From: an uncultured Dorea sp.
GTDB taxonomy: Bacteria; Bacillota; Clostridia; Lachnospirales; Lachnospiraceae
Direction of reading: 5' to 3'
Length of the DNA: 64,000 nt
Assembly (NCBI GenBank): GCA_910577685.1
Contig: CAJTOH010000005.1
Coordinates: 1 to 64,000 of the forward strand
The translations under genes and the position numbers were made by a program. Under the pieces are notes generated by a model. That model searched no databases. It was given only the letters and a program-made list of their open reading frames with translations, and had not been told where the DNA came from. Shown piece by piece: positions 32,094-42,101 of the stretch. Each line of letters begins with the position of its first letter. Within the stretch, counting starts at the first letter, position 1.

Positions 32094-33045
32094 GGATGTC
32101 TCCCCCCGCGGCAATCTCCCGAACGGTTCTGCGGACCGCTTCATCGGAAGTATAGACCGCCTTCCAGCCCGCTCCATGAATCTTATCCAAGCAGTACCGG
32201 AATCTCGGAACATCCCCCTTCCAGCCTCCTTCGCCGCCGGTATAATCATATTGGACAGAGGATAAACCCATCTCTTCGCACACTATATCTGCAATACGCG
32301 TAACACTGGTATCCCCTTCTACTCCCACATTGTACAGACTTACTCCCTGCCGTCCTGTCTCTTTAAATCTCAAAATCGCTTCCGCCAGATCCGACACGTA
32401 GATATACGGCTTCGTCTGTTTCCCGTCTCCAAGAATCTCAAGACGCTGCGGATTCTTCTTCAATTTACGGATAAAATCATAAATCACACCATGGGTGAGC
32501 CTCGGCCCGATCACATTCGGGAATCTGAATACCAAAGCCTGTATATCATTCATATAGGAAAACGCATTGATCAGCGCCTCGCTCCCAAGCTTTGCCGCTC
32601 CATAATAGGACACCGGGGAAAGATTCGGCGTATTCTCATCCAGCAATACATCCCTTTGATCTCCGTATACCGCGGAAGTGGATGCAAAGAACATCTTCGA
32701 CACCCCGAATCTGCGCATACATGATAAAACCCTGAACGTTGTCGTATATGTATTCTTGTATTCTATCTCCGGGTTGGATGCGCTGGCTTGGATATCCGAG
32801 TTTGCCGCCAGATGAAATACATAGTCCGGCGCTTCCTTGTCAAAGATCTGTTCCAGTACATCTTCTTTTGAGGCGTCCGCCTCATATAACCTGAAGTTTT
32901 CATTCTTCCGTGAATCGGAAATATTTTCCCTGGTTCCCAAGGAAAAATCATCCACACAGATAACCTTTGCCCCCTCCGCCAACAGTGCGCCGCACAGGTG
33001 GCTTCCGATAAAACCTGCGCCGCCGACTACCAATGCTTTTCTCAT
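32086..33045 (-). CDS. Extended SDR NAD-dependent nucleotide-sugar epimerase/dehydratase
   Basis: 319 residues. NAD loop VVGGAGFIGSHL, DDFSLGTREN after beta-2, the catalytic Thr/Ser region FASTSAVYGD and YYGAAK for the YxxxK pair. The GalE/WbpP-like fold acts on an NDP-sugar. Sandwiched between hddC-gmhB and hddA, it may modify GDP-heptose (for example at C4 or C6), but a UDP-sugar substrate cannot be excluded. The gene overlaps the fusion by 8 bp. Confidence 0.85.
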   Translation of the reverse strand: MRKALVVGGAGFIGSHLCGALLAEGAKVICVDDFSLGTRENISDSRKNENFRLYEADASKEDVLEQIFDKEAPDYVFHLAANSDIQASASNPEIEYKNTYTTTFRVLSCMRRFGVSKMFFASTSAVYGDQRDVLLDENTPNLSPVSYYGAAKLGSEALINAFSYMNDIQALVFRFPNVIGPRLTHGVIYDFIRKLKKNPQRLEILGDGKQTKPYIYVSDLAEAILRFKETGRQGVSLYNVGVEGDTSVTRIADIVCEEMGLSSVQYDYTGGEGGWKGDVPRFRYCLDKIHGAGWKAVYTSDEAVRRTVREIAAGGDIHV

Positions 33046-33056
33046 TTTCCTTCCCC

Positions 33057-34040
33057 CTACCAGTATTTATTCCCTATATAGACAACAGAAGTGCCGTCAT
33101 GCTCAAAGCGGAAATCAAAACGTCTCAGTCCCAAAGCGTCTTCCAAACGTCTCTGTTTATATTTCTCACAATAGAACAGCAGAAATCCGCCTCCTCCTGC
33201 TCCCAGAAGTTTTCCGCCTGCCGCTCCATTCCTCATCGCACAGTCGTACATTTCATCGATTCCGGAATTAGACACGCCATGAGCCAACTCACGCTTTTTC
33301 ACCCATCCTTCATTCATAATCTCTCCGAAATCCGACAGTTCATTGTTCTCCAGAGAAGTCTTCATGCATCTGGCCAGACTGCACAGCTCGATTAGGTTCT
33401 GCATCTTATCTTCCTGTGAAATATTTTTACGCTGCTCCGCCAGAATGGCGTTCGCATCATGGGTAATTCCTGTGTAAAACATCAGCAGATTCTCTTCCAG
33501 CGCTTCTTTCGTCTCTTTCCGCATAATAAGCGGCGAGACTGTCACCGAATCATCCCGGTTAAATTCTATAAAATTTAAACCGCCGTATGCCGCGGCATAC
33601 TGGTCCTGTTTTCCGATAGGATTCCCAAGTTTCTCTATTTCTACCTTACATGCCTCATGGGCCAGCCGTCCTTTTGATACATATTTACCGCGGTAACAGC
33701 ATAACGTATGTAAAAGCCCCACCGTAAAGGAACTTGAAGAACCAAGCCCCGTTCCGCTTGGAACGTCCGCCGTACTGCTGATCTCCACGCCGCTGATTCC
33801 CATATCCTTCAATACCTGATGAAAAATAGAATGTTTAATCTGATCGCAGTCGTCTACGATCTCTATCTTTGAATAACGCAGAGCAGTCTTTGACTCATCG
33901 AAATATGGATGAATCGTCAAATACATATATCTGTTGATCGTACTGCTTAAGACGCAGCCTCCGTGCTGCCTGTAAAAATCTGATATATCGCTTCCGCCCC
34001 CGCAAAAACTGATGCGGAACGGAGTTTTCGTTATTATCAT
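33057..34040 (-). CDS. hddA: D-glycero-D-manno-heptose-7-phosphate kinase (HddA-like GHMP kinase)
   Basis: 327 residues. Begins MIITKTPFRISFCGGGSDI, the N-terminal signature of HddA-type sugar kinases. The GHMP ATP loop is PSGTGLGSSSSFTVGLL, and the C-terminal GAAGGKLLGAGGGGFLLFY motif is intact. It phosphorylates heptose-7-phosphate at C1. The start at 34040 has GAGAGG 8 nt upstream; the longer frame runs into the neighbouring gene. With GmhA and the HddC-GmhB fusion it completes GDP-D-glycero-alpha-D-manno-heptose synthesis. Confidence 0.9.
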   Translation of the reverse strand: MIITKTPFRISFCGGGSDISDFYRQHGGCVLSSTINRYMYLTIHPYFDESKTALRYSKIEIVDDCDQIKHSIFHQVLKDMGISGVEISSTADVPSGTGLGSSSSFTVGLLHTLCCYRGKYVSKGRLAHEACKVEIEKLGNPIGKQDQYAAAYGGLNFIEFNRDDSVTVSPLIMRKETKEALEENLLMFYTGITHDANAILAEQRKNISQEDKMQNLIELCSLARCMKTSLENNELSDFGEIMNEGWVKKRELAHGVSNSGIDEMYDCAMRNGAAGGKLLGAGGGGFLLFYCEKYKQRRLEDALGLRRFDFRFEHDGTSVVYIGNKYW

Positions 34041-34065
34041 TCCATATCCCTCTCTTGGCCATTCT

Positions 34066-35373
34066 CTACGTTGTAAACAGTCTCTCTTCCACCAGCTTCT
34101 TACTTTCCCTGAGAACCCGGTCCATATTCCAATATTCAAAGCTGCCGAATCTGCCGTTTAATAAAATACCCTTGGATTTGTAATATGCCCGGATAGCTTC
34201 CATATTTTTCCTGTGATCTACGTCGTAGATTACGTATGCGTAGGGATGCCGCGTAAGATTGATGAATTCTACGTCTTTCTCATCCTCCGCAAATCCGATC
34301 TGTTTCATTCCCCGCGAAATTTCTGCTTTCAGTTCCTCTTCCGTCAGGCCGTCAACGTAGTCGTTTTCTCGATAAGTCACTTCCACCATATAGGAAGCTC
34401 CGCTCTCGCTTCGATAATTTTCCCCCAGAAAATCCATCTTTGAAATACGATGAAAGATTACATCTTTTTCCGGATTCATAAACGCAAAATTATCACCGCA
34501 TAAATCCTCTCTGGTTTTCACAAACGCAATAATGATCGAATTATATCTGAGACTGCCGACACGTTCTGCGATTTCCGGCGATGTATCATAGATTTTCGCC
34601 AGTTCCTGAACCGGTATTGTGGATACGACCTGATCTGTCTCTATCTGTTCTCCATTAGATACGACCATAAAACCTTCTGCCGTTTTTTGTACCGCCGTAA
34701 TCTGTTCCCCGCACCGTACCGTACATTTTGCATTAAGTCTCTTTAGAAATCCCCTGATTACCGCCTCTATCCCTCCCGACGAAGGATAGCTGAAATATAG
34801 CTGATGCACATAACCGTCTACCGTCTCGCCGGCGGCGCTTCTCATGATCTCATCCCGGGTCGGCTTCGGAATACGATCCACCATCTGGGTATCCATAAAG
34901 CCTGGATCGTATTTCCAGATCTTTTCATTGTAAGGTCTCAGGTAGGTATTCGTTATCCCTTCCCCAAAAGTCTTTAGGAAAAACTGAAGCATATTCTTTG
35001 CTTCATAGTTTTCATAAGGATTATTGAGGAAATGAGTTAGACAATATTTCAGATCCTCCTTTGGAAGCTTGGACAAATCATTCTCAAACGGATATTGGAC
35101 ATACCTCCCTTTATAGATGATCTGGTTGGAACGCCTTAAGTCATTTTTTTCTTCCAGCACCTCCAACATCAGCGAAAGCATCTCTTTATCTTTGGAAAAT
35201 AAAATATGCGGGCCTATATCGTAGGTATATCCGTCCTTCTCGATGCTTCTGCATAATCCTCCGGGAACGTCCTCCTTCTCTAATATTAAGATTTCTTCCG
35301 TATCCGCCCTGTCCTGCAGGAAAAACGCCGTACTGATCCCGGATAATCCTCCTCCTAAAATTACGTATCTCAT
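34066..35373 (-). CDS. FAD-dependent oxidoreductase, UDP-galactopyranose mutase-like
   Basis: 435 residues. N-terminal FAD-binding motif VILGGGLSGISTAFFLQ, then EKEDVPGGLCRSIEKDGYTY and DIGPHILFS, the region that in UGM/protoporphyrinogen-oxidase-like flavoproteins frames the substrate. Longer than bacterial Glf (about 370-390), so it is a divergent branch. Ring contraction of an NDP-sugar is the favoured idea in this context; other flavin chemistry is possible. GGAGGAG lies 8 nt before the start. Confidence 0.75.
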   Translation of the reverse strand: MRYVILGGGLSGISTAFFLQDRADTEEILILEKEDVPGGLCRSIEKDGYTYDIGPHILFSKDKEMLSLMLEVLEEKNDLRRSNQIIYKGRYVQYPFENDLSKLPKEDLKYCLTHFLNNPYENYEAKNMLQFFLKTFGEGITNTYLRPYNEKIWKYDPGFMDTQMVDRIPKPTRDEIMRSAAGETVDGYVHQLYFSYPSSGGIEAVIRGFLKRLNAKCTVRCGEQITAVQKTAEGFMVVSNGEQIETDQVVSTIPVQELAKIYDTSPEIAERVGSLRYNSIIIAFVKTREDLCGDNFAFMNPEKDVIFHRISKMDFLGENYRSESGASYMVEVTYRENDYVDGLTEEELKAEISRGMKQIGFAEDEKDVEFINLTRHPYAYVIYDVDHRKNMEAIRAYYKSKGILLNGRFGSFEYWNMDRVLRESKKLVEERLFTT

Positions 35374-35388
35374 ATCTTCCGCTCCTCC

Positions 35389-36720
35389 TCAGATCATTTG
35401 GGGAATAAGTTTATCAATATCACATTTACAGATTCTCCCTGAGTCCACATGATTATCTGTCAGCAATTTTTCAATCTCATCTCCATAATTTTTATTCGCG
35501 ATCAGATAACATGGGGCTTTAAATCTCTCTTCACATTCCTTCCAAGATAATATGCCGATTCCGTTTTGTCTTCTTCCCCATTTTCTTTCATCCCCGTCGG
35601 CGTAAGAAGCAACATTAATTCCATTGGACGCAAGCAGATAATGCAGATTACATCCGTAACTGCCCGCCCCATAGATTACAAGGTAATCGCTCCCTGATAT
35701 CTTGTTCTTTAACTCTTCCGAACAAATTTTACTTTTTGAAAACAGTTCTGATTTCGCGTTATAAAATTCCTCCCCGCTTCTTAAAAGCATTGATAAATCT
35801 GTCCACTCGCTATCTGAATACAGCGATCTGTCCAATAGCCCCTTCTCCCCGGCTTCTGTCATCGTTTTTCTCGTCTCCGTGATTAAAGACTGCCTCCCCT
35901 GATCGGAAAGCCTTAAGTAAAGCGCGCAATTATCATAAAAATATCCCCTATAATATGCCGGAGCAACTCTCTCCCATACGGTATGGTTTGATTCCAGTTC
36001 ATTCCGAATATAGTCGTACTCTTTACAAATCTTAAATACATTGTTCGGGTTTTTGATTGACGCGTATGGGTTATCGCATCGGTAATGATAAAAACACTCT
36101 TTAAGTAAATAGATACTTTCGGCATATGCGAATGTCAAAAACCAAAATCCCGTATCCTGATATGCCGCTCCCGGCGACTCATTGTGTCTGATATGGTATT
36201 TATTTAAAAAGGATTTCCGATAAAGTCCCAGCCACTCGTACATCATCCACCCGAAGCAATGATTATCTTTCTGCGGATCAATAATTCTATGATAGTCGCT
36301 TGACAGAGTCGACGTAGATTTTAAAAAATCGAATCGCTCGTCCCCTTCTCCTAAAAATGCGCCGTAATCACCCTTCACAAAATCTGCTCCCGTTTCCTCC
36401 GCCGCTTTATAAAGCTTTTCCATCATGTCCGGTTCAATATAGTCGTCCGGCTCGACAATGGCGACGTAGGGTGCGGAGGATCTTTCTATACCGATATTCT
36501 TCGCATATCCGGTGCTTTTCTTTATGTCTTCGAGGAGAGATACTCTGGGATCTTTTTGGGCATACTCTTCTACAATGTCTCTGGTTCTGTCTGTTGACGA
36601 GGCGTCGACTACAAATACTTCTATTTCTTTTAATGTCTGGTTTAAAACACTGTCCATTGATTGACGGATATATGGCTCCATGTTTAGAGTGGGCAGAATA
36701 ATTGTTACTTTTGGGTTCAT
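35389..36720 (-). CDS. GT2 glycosyltransferase with C-terminal Rossmann-like module
   Basis: 443 residues. GT-A family 2 domain at the N-terminus (VTIILPTLNMEPYIRQSMDS, VVDASSTDRTRD, and EPDDYI as the DxD-type metal site). Residues about 344-443 form the recurring module, starting YLVIYGAGSYGCNLHYLLAS and with YADGDERKWG after beta-2. Soluble, no membrane helix. ATGA overlap with the upstream GT4 gene. Confidence 0.88.
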   Translation of the reverse strand: MNPKVTIILPTLNMEPYIRQSMDSVLNQTLKEIEVFVVDASSTDRTRDIVEEYAQKDPRVSLLEDIKKSTGYAKNIGIERSSAPYVAIVEPDDYIEPDMMEKLYKAAEETGADFVKGDYGAFLGEGDERFDFLKSTSTLSSDYHRIIDPQKDNHCFGWMMYEWLGLYRKSFLNKYHIRHNESPGAAYQDTGFWFLTFAYAESIYLLKECFYHYRCDNPYASIKNPNNVFKICKEYDYIRNELESNHTVWERVAPAYYRGYFYDNCALYLRLSDQGRQSLITETRKTMTEAGEKGLLDRSLYSDSEWTDLSMLLRSGEEFYNAKSELFSKSKICSEELKNKISGSDYLVIYGAGSYGCNLHYLLASNGINVASYADGDERKWGRRQNGIGILSWKECEERFKAPCYLIANKNYGDEIEKLLTDNHVDSGRICKCDIDKLIPQMI

Positions 36721-38081
36721 TGGTAACCTCCTACTATTGATAAAAGATTTCTCTCAAAAACTTCCATTGTAAAGAATTTTTCGTAGATTCTATAGGATTG
36801 CTCCCCCATTTTCTCTACCAGAGATCTGTTGTTCAGGCACCAGCGCATCTTCTCGGCAAGGGCCTTTGCATTTTCCGAAGGGAAAATCAACGCGTCCTTC
36901 CCGTCTGTCAGATATTCCGAAATCCCGGCGGCGTCTGAAACAATTGACATCACTTTATACTGCATTGCCTCTATTACAACCATCGGCCATACGTCTTCTC
37001 TGGATGCACAGATCAAAACGTCACATTGGGCATATTCCATATGTACTTCTTCCCTGTCTAATTCGCCCGTCATCTTGACAACTCCGCTTATCACTGCGGA
37101 ATCTAAAAATGATGTGTCACAGTTTTCATCTACCCTTCCAATAAACCGGATTTCCAAGGATTCCCGTTCTCTTTCTGAAAGCAATTCGATTGCTTCCACT
37201 ATAAGATCTTGTCCCTTTATGTCACAAACTCCCCCAACTACCGAAAAAACATACTTTTCAAAACTGCCTTTCTTTGTTAAATATGGAGCCGGCGGAATAG
37301 ATATAGGAAGTATATCAATATTAAAATTAGAGTTATATTTCAATAACGCCTGTTTTGCGATATTACCAGAGGCAGCAATACGCAGATTTTTACAGGCAAT
37401 ATTTTTCAATCCCTCCACAAGACAGTTTTTTACGAAACAATCCGGCTCATGCAGCCACCAGACCACCGGCGTTCTCAAATCCCGTTTTAACAGCAAGTTG
37501 TAATATGTCACTGTATTGACAAAAATAAGATGAACCCCTTGCGCCCAAGACAGATCCATAAGTTTTCCTGTCATAATCCTTTCATCAATTATCAAAGGTA
37601 TCTCGTACTCCGCAAGACACTGCTCCATTTTTCCGGAAATCGGCGAAGCAACCAACACATTATAGCCGGCTTTCTTTAAAAATCGAGCCGCATATAATAA
37701 TGCATACTGTGCTCCGCTCAGTTTCAAATCATCTGAAATAAGCAGGATTTCTGCACTTTCCGAATCTGCCGTTTTCTTCTCCGGAACGGTTACATCTGGC
37801 ATAAAACCTAGTTCCGCCAAATCGAAGGTATAGAATATCTTTTCATCAGGGATGCCCAATTCTTTTAATTGTAAAGTCATTTCGTTAATATAATGGCTCA
37901 TGATATAGATTCTGTCTGCTGACAAATTCGACGCCTCATTGGGCGAAAGTATTGGAGCGCCATCTAAAATTTTTCCTTGTTTTTTCCTATCGTTATCTAG
38001 AAAAGCTACGATTTTAATATTTGTAAACCATTTCTTATATATAGAATAAAATTTTCCGGTTCCAAAAATTGCTGCTTTCAT
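36717..38081 (-). CDS. GT4 glycosyltransferase with N-terminal Rossmann-like module
   Basis: 454 residues. The N-terminal module (1-90) begins MKAAIFGTGKFYSIYKKW and has FLDNDRKKQGK after beta-2. A GT-B glycosyltransferase follows: the acceptor half contains LLISDDLKLSGAQYALLYAA and the donor half has GGVCDIKGQDLIVEAIELL and SREDVWPMVVIEAM (the E-x7-E-like site). The start at 38081 has GGAGAAGGA upstream. The donor sugar is unknown. Confidence 0.88.
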   Translation of the reverse strand: MKAAIFGTGKFYSIYKKWFTNIKIVAFLDNDRKKQGKILDGAPILSPNEASNLSADRIYIMSHYINEMTLQLKELGIPDEKIFYTFDLAELGFMPDVTVPEKKTADSESAEILLISDDLKLSGAQYALLYAARFLKKAGYNVLVASPISGKMEQCLAEYEIPLIIDERIMTGKLMDLSWAQGVHLIFVNTVTYYNLLLKRDLRTPVVWWLHEPDCFVKNCLVEGLKNIACKNLRIAASGNIAKQALLKYNSNFNIDILPISIPPAPYLTKKGSFEKYVFSVVGGVCDIKGQDLIVEAIELLSERERESLEIRFIGRVDENCDTSFLDSAVISGVVKMTGELDREEVHMEYAQCDVLICASREDVWPMVVIEAMQYKVMSIVSDAAGISEYLTDGKDALIFPSENAKALAEKMRWCLNNRSLVEKMGEQSYRIYEKFFTMEVFERNLLSIVGGYQ

Positions 38082-38175
38082 ATCTTTGATCCTTCTCCGT
38101 GTACACACTTCTCGTTATTCACTACTACCGTTAAACTAACTTTAAATATATTAGAAGGAGTTTCAAATCCAACTG

Positions 38176-39615
38176 TTATGTGTAAAATAGAATTTTTTTC
38201 CAAAAATCAAAGTGTGGCTTCATAAGACTCTTAGGATAAACAGCATCATGTGCTACTTCTCCCATTTTTCGTAACTGTTCTCGACACCTTGACAGATATT
38301 CTATCCGTTCTGCCGCGGTTTGATAATCACCCACAGGAACAATAAAACCATTTACACTGTCCGTAATATCTTCCCTTACCCCGGAAGTTTCAGTTACAAT
38401 TGGAACTGCCCCGTTTCCCATAGCTTCGATAATACTAATACTTCTTCCTTCGAAATCTGCTAAATTAACACAGATATCCTGTCTTTTCCAAAAATCCGAA
38501 AGCATTGACCTGTCTAATCTTCCTAAAAAGCGTATTTTATCTTCCCACTGGTTACTCTGTACGACCATTTCCATTTCTTTTCTTGCTATCCCGTCTCCGG
38601 CAAATTCCATTCGAAAATTAATCTTTTTTTCTATAAGCGTCCCGATTAACTTAAGCAATAAATCCATCCTTTTCTGGTGATATTCCATTCGGCCGGCAAA
38701 TCCAATGCGGATAGACTGAGATTTTTCCTCTGAATATGAACGTACCAACATAGGTTCACACTCAAATGGACAAGTCATTGAATAAATCATATCTGATCTC
38801 ACACCCTGTTCTATCATATGGTTCCGAATATCCTTGCTGACGCCAATATAAAGATCTGAACATTCTCTGAAATCTCTATATTCTTCATAAACTTTCTCAT
38901 TACTGTTATGAATAACTGATATAATCTCTATCTCCTCCGGATAATAATACTTCACTAAATATGCCGCTAACATCACTTCATTAGTTGTACATGTAATCAC
39001 TTTACAGGGTACCTTTTGAATAATAGCATCAACCAAATTCAAAATAGATTTTATTGAAAACTGCTCTTCATGATTAATATCAGCGTAGACGATATGATTT
39101 CCTAGTATAAGCGGGACATGATAATTTCCTTCATCAGAAATAATATAAATATGTTTTCTTCCATCGTTAATCAACTCTTTACAAAGTTCCATTGTCCATG
39201 CTTCAACACCGCCTAATATGAGTCCATTGTAACAATCAAATAATATACTTTGTTTTCTGCCTGTATTTATTGCTCTTCCCATGATATGCTTTTTAAGCGC
39301 CAAGCAATGTTTATATGCCTCAAGAATAAGCTGATGATAATGTATTTCTTTATTCAAATCATATTTATACTTACTTTGGATCTTATCCCGTATCTGCTTT
39401 ATTGCATCAACATCTGCAACTGTAATACACAAATTCTCGCTTAAAAGTCTTTCTATTATATCTGGATTTTCAACCTCAAATCCTTCAATTTTGTCTCCCC
39501 ACTTACTCGAGTCGGTATCTACGATCCTAACAATTTCTATATTTGATTGAAGTAAAATTTTACATAATATCCTACAACGTTTTCCAGAACCATATAAAAC
39601 TATTTTTTGTATCAT
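38176..39615 (-). CDS. GT4 glycosyltransferase with N-terminal Rossmann-like module
   Basis: 479 residues. The module spans 1-95 (KIVLYGSGKRCRILCKILLQ, then VDTDSSKWGDKIEGFEV). The GT-B domains span about 125-475, with IRIGFAGRMEYHQKRMDLLL in the donor half and DFEGRSISIIEAMGNGAVP, the nucleotide-sugar site of family GT4. More AT-rich than the genes below 36 kb. Overlaps the radical SAM gene upstream by 4 bp. Confidence 0.88.
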   Translation of the reverse strand: MIQKIVLYGSGKRCRILCKILLQSNIEIVRIVDTDSSKWGDKIEGFEVENPDIIERLLSENLCITVADVDAIKQIRDKIQSKYKYDLNKEIHYHQLILEAYKHCLALKKHIMGRAINTGRKQSILFDCYNGLILGGVEAWTMELCKELINDGRKHIYIISDEGNYHVPLILGNHIVYADINHEEQFSIKSILNLVDAIIQKVPCKVITCTTNEVMLAAYLVKYYYPEEIEIISVIHNSNEKVYEEYRDFRECSDLYIGVSKDIRNHMIEQGVRSDMIYSMTCPFECEPMLVRSYSEEKSQSIRIGFAGRMEYHQKRMDLLLKLIGTLIEKKINFRMEFAGDGIARKEMEMVVQSNQWEDKIRFLGRLDRSMLSDFWKRQDICVNLADFEGRSISIIEAMGNGAVPIVTETSGVREDITDSVNGFIVPVGDYQTAAERIEYLSRCREQLRKMGEVAHDAVYPKSLMKPHFDFWKKILFYT

Positions 39616-40793
39616 GCTTTCTCCATCTGTTCTGCCATATGGATTGGAATATTCTCTGCTTCCGCCCCATTACAGTGCCTGCACATATCTAAATACCCCT
39701 TTTCGGAATATCCTAATGTAAATTCTAATAATTCTTTTTTATATTTTTTTCTATCCAACTTATTCAAATCCAAATAATCATTTTCTCCAATATTAAACTT
39801 CAAGTTTTCAGAAACACTTCTTGCCATTACACAAAAATAGAAACGGTTTTCCCTGATCTCTCTACATGGAGCCTGACATGCATCAAATACCCTTAATAAT
39901 TCACTCTCATCTCCGCCTCTGTCAACATAGTCAAAACCATAGTCCATCCACTCATCATCCTCATTACTAAAGATATAAGAAATGTCATATGTCTCTAACG
40001 CATCCCTTAACTTCTGATAGGAATTCTTTAGTCTTGGGATCCGGCGCGAATAATTAGATATACGATATAAAATATTATATTTTTTACACACCTTCATCAC
40101 TTCTTCGCCAGGAACTATCGTTCCATTCGTGGTGATTGCATAAGTACCTATTTGATTTCTATAATGTTCACCAATATATTGTATTGCCTGCGCTAACTCC
40201 TTATATAGCAATGGCTCTCCGCCTATTAACACAAATTCTTTAATAAAATCAACCTTCGAGAAAAAACAATCCGCACTTTTGCAAACCTGATCTAATGTCA
40301 AATCTTTAGATGAATTATCTACGGCAAAACATCCATGAGCACATTTCTTACATTTTAGCGTGCAACGTTCTGTAACGGAAACCTGAGCAAGAGGCACGTA
40401 AGATTTGTCAAAATAATATACGGAAATAATTGGAAAAATAGAATAAGTAAACTCATCATACATAAAAAAATCGGTTCTATATTTTAATGAATTCTCTTCC
40501 AATTGATTTTTTATTTCTTTTCTGTTTTCTTTCGATGCTGATATTATAATTTGTCCGTCTCGTTTTTCTAAATATTTCTCAAAGGAAATAATATCAAATT
40601 CGTCTATCTTATTTCCCTGTTTATCCGTACTATTATCAATAAAAGCAGACAAACAACCATACTTCCGCAAAACAAGCATAAGTTCTTTTCCTAGTATTCC
40701 TGCGCCAAAAATATAATACTTCATCCGGGGATTCGCAGCTAACAAGGTTTCTGCATAGACATCAAATTCATGGCCTTTATTTCTCCATATCAT
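39612..40793 (-). CDS. Radical SAM protein with N-terminal Rossmann-like module
   Basis: 393 residues. Residues about 24-115 form the recurring module (MKYYIFGAGILGKELMLVLR; FIDNSTDKQGNKI). Then a radical SAM core with the cluster-binding CTLKCKKC (CxxxCxxC) and the GGEPLL SAM motif, and a C-terminal region with CHARACTERISTIC-free but Cys-rich ends (CQAPC, CRHC) that may hold a second cluster in SPASM-like manner. The substrate is unknown; sugar or glycan modification is inferred from the locus. AGGA lies 6 nt before the ATG. Confidence 0.82.
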   Translation of the reverse strand: MIWRNKGHEFDVYAETLLAANPRMKYYIFGAGILGKELMLVLRKYGCLSAFIDNSTDKQGNKIDEFDIISFEKYLEKRDGQIIISASKENRKEIKNQLEENSLKYRTDFFMYDEFTYSIFPIISVYYFDKSYVPLAQVSVTERCTLKCKKCAHGCFAVDNSSKDLTLDQVCKSADCFFSKVDFIKEFVLIGGEPLLYKELAQAIQYIGEHYRNQIGTYAITTNGTIVPGEEVMKVCKKYNILYRISNYSRRIPRLKNSYQKLRDALETYDISYIFSNEDDEWMDYGFDYVDRGGDESELLRVFDACQAPCREIRENRFYFCVMARSVSENLKFNIGENDYLDLNKLDRKKYKKELLEFTLGYSEKGYLDMCRHCNGAEAENIPIHMAEQMEKA

Positions 40794-40847
40794 TTCTTTT
40801 CCTCACATCTTTATTTTGAAATATTTTTATCATCCAATATAGAATAT

Positions 40848-42047
40848 TTATTTTTCTACAATATTTAACATCCAATCGGATTGTATATCCAAAAGCAATT
40901 CGTACATAGTGAAAATAGGACAAGTGAATATTTTCCGCAATCTCTCTATAACATCATTATAATTAGACACCAATGTCACTATTACGGCGTCCACGTCCCA
41001 CAATTCATCTTTCCACCCTAAAATACTCAACTCATCCTTAAAATCTTTTAGACAATAATTCATATCTAATACATAATCAATGTTCACTTTGCTATTACAT
41101 AGCTCATAATAAAGACTTTCTCCAATACATCCAAATCCGTAAACTACAATACGGTTATACTGGTACTTATCAAAAAATTCAGAAATACTCGCCCCCTGAT
41201 TTTTTAAATCCAACCAAGTTTTCATAATTTGAAGTATTTTCGTATCTTTATGATTTTGTGCAGATATCTCACAATTTTCTCGAAATTTTATGTATTCATT
41301 AAAGTCATCAATCTCTTGTTTAGACAAAAACGGTCCACTTTCGGATAAGATTTGCACAACTTCCTTTAAAGACTTTATCATATATAGATCATCCACAGAG
41401 TCTTTTGTTCTTTCCGGTGAATGGTAATAGAGACATTCTCTATTTACAGCAAAACGATATCCCTTTTTTAACATCATGATCCATAATAAATAATCATCTG
41501 CTCCATTATTTTTCAATATATTATCTATCCATTCAATAGGAATACATTTTTTCTTTATAATTACCTGTCCTGGAGACATTATAGGATTACCTTTTGCAAC
41601 AAAATCGTGGTGATTCTCTATTCTTTGTTCTAATTCATCACTTGATGTCAATAAGTGAAATCTTCCATTCCACCCATTACAAATACATATTTCAGATTGA
41701 TTTTCTTGAATCGAATTCCACTGATTATAGAGCCAATTATCTCTTGCTAAATCATCTTGATCAAACATTATAATAAATTGACCGCGTGCATTTTTAATCC
41801 CTGTCACACGCGCCCCGTGAATTCCTTGATTTTTTTTATGTATAATAATTTGTATATCAAATATTGCGTTATCGTTTTTTATCTCAATCTTTTCCGACGG
41901 ATAATCATTCACAAAAATTATTTCTACAAAACAACTTTTGTACAAGTTTTTATATAAGCAATTTTTTTCTATTAACTTTAATAAACGATTACAAAATTTT
42001 TCCCCTTTGTATAAAGGTATAATAATGGAAATATCAATTTTTTTCAT
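40848..42047 (-). CDS. GT2 glycosyltransferase with C-terminal Rossmann-like module
   Basis: 399 residues. GT-A domain: ISIIIPLYKGEKFCNRLLKL, the nucleotide-sugar metal motif in MFDQDDLARDNW. Residues about 300-395 carry the module RIVVYGFGCIGESLYYEL with VLDMNYCLKDF after beta-2. Very AT-rich, and the start lacks an obvious ribosome binding site. Module order is reversed relative to the GT4 neighbours, as in the GT2 at 35389. Confidence 0.87.
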   Translation of the reverse strand: MKKIDISIIIPLYKGEKFCNRLLKLIEKNCLYKNLYKSCFVEIIFVNDYPSEKIEIKNDNAIFDIQIIIHKKNQGIHGARVTGIKNARGQFIIMFDQDDLARDNWLYNQWNSIQENQSEICICNGWNGRFHLLTSSDELEQRIENHHDFVAKGNPIMSPGQVIIKKKCIPIEWIDNILKNNGADDYLLWIMMLKKGYRFAVNRECLYYHSPERTKDSVDDLYMIKSLKEVVQILSESGPFLSKQEIDDFNEYIKFRENCEISAQNHKDTKILQIMKTWLDLKNQGASISEFFDKYQYNRIVVYGFGCIGESLYYELCNSKVNIDYVLDMNYCLKDFKDELSILGWKDELWDVDAVIVTLVSNYNDVIERLRKIFTCPIFTMYELLLDIQSDWMLNIVEK

Positions 42048-42101
42048 TTTTATAATTAGATTTCAAATTCTAATCCCTTTATATTTATAGTTCTCTAACC
42101 T

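Noticed and set aside
32094..32249. N-terminal extension of the HddC-GmhB fusion
   Set aside because: It lies inside the upstream epimerase gene in another frame. The nucleotidyltransferase signature starts right after the ATG at 32093, which has a good ribosome binding site.
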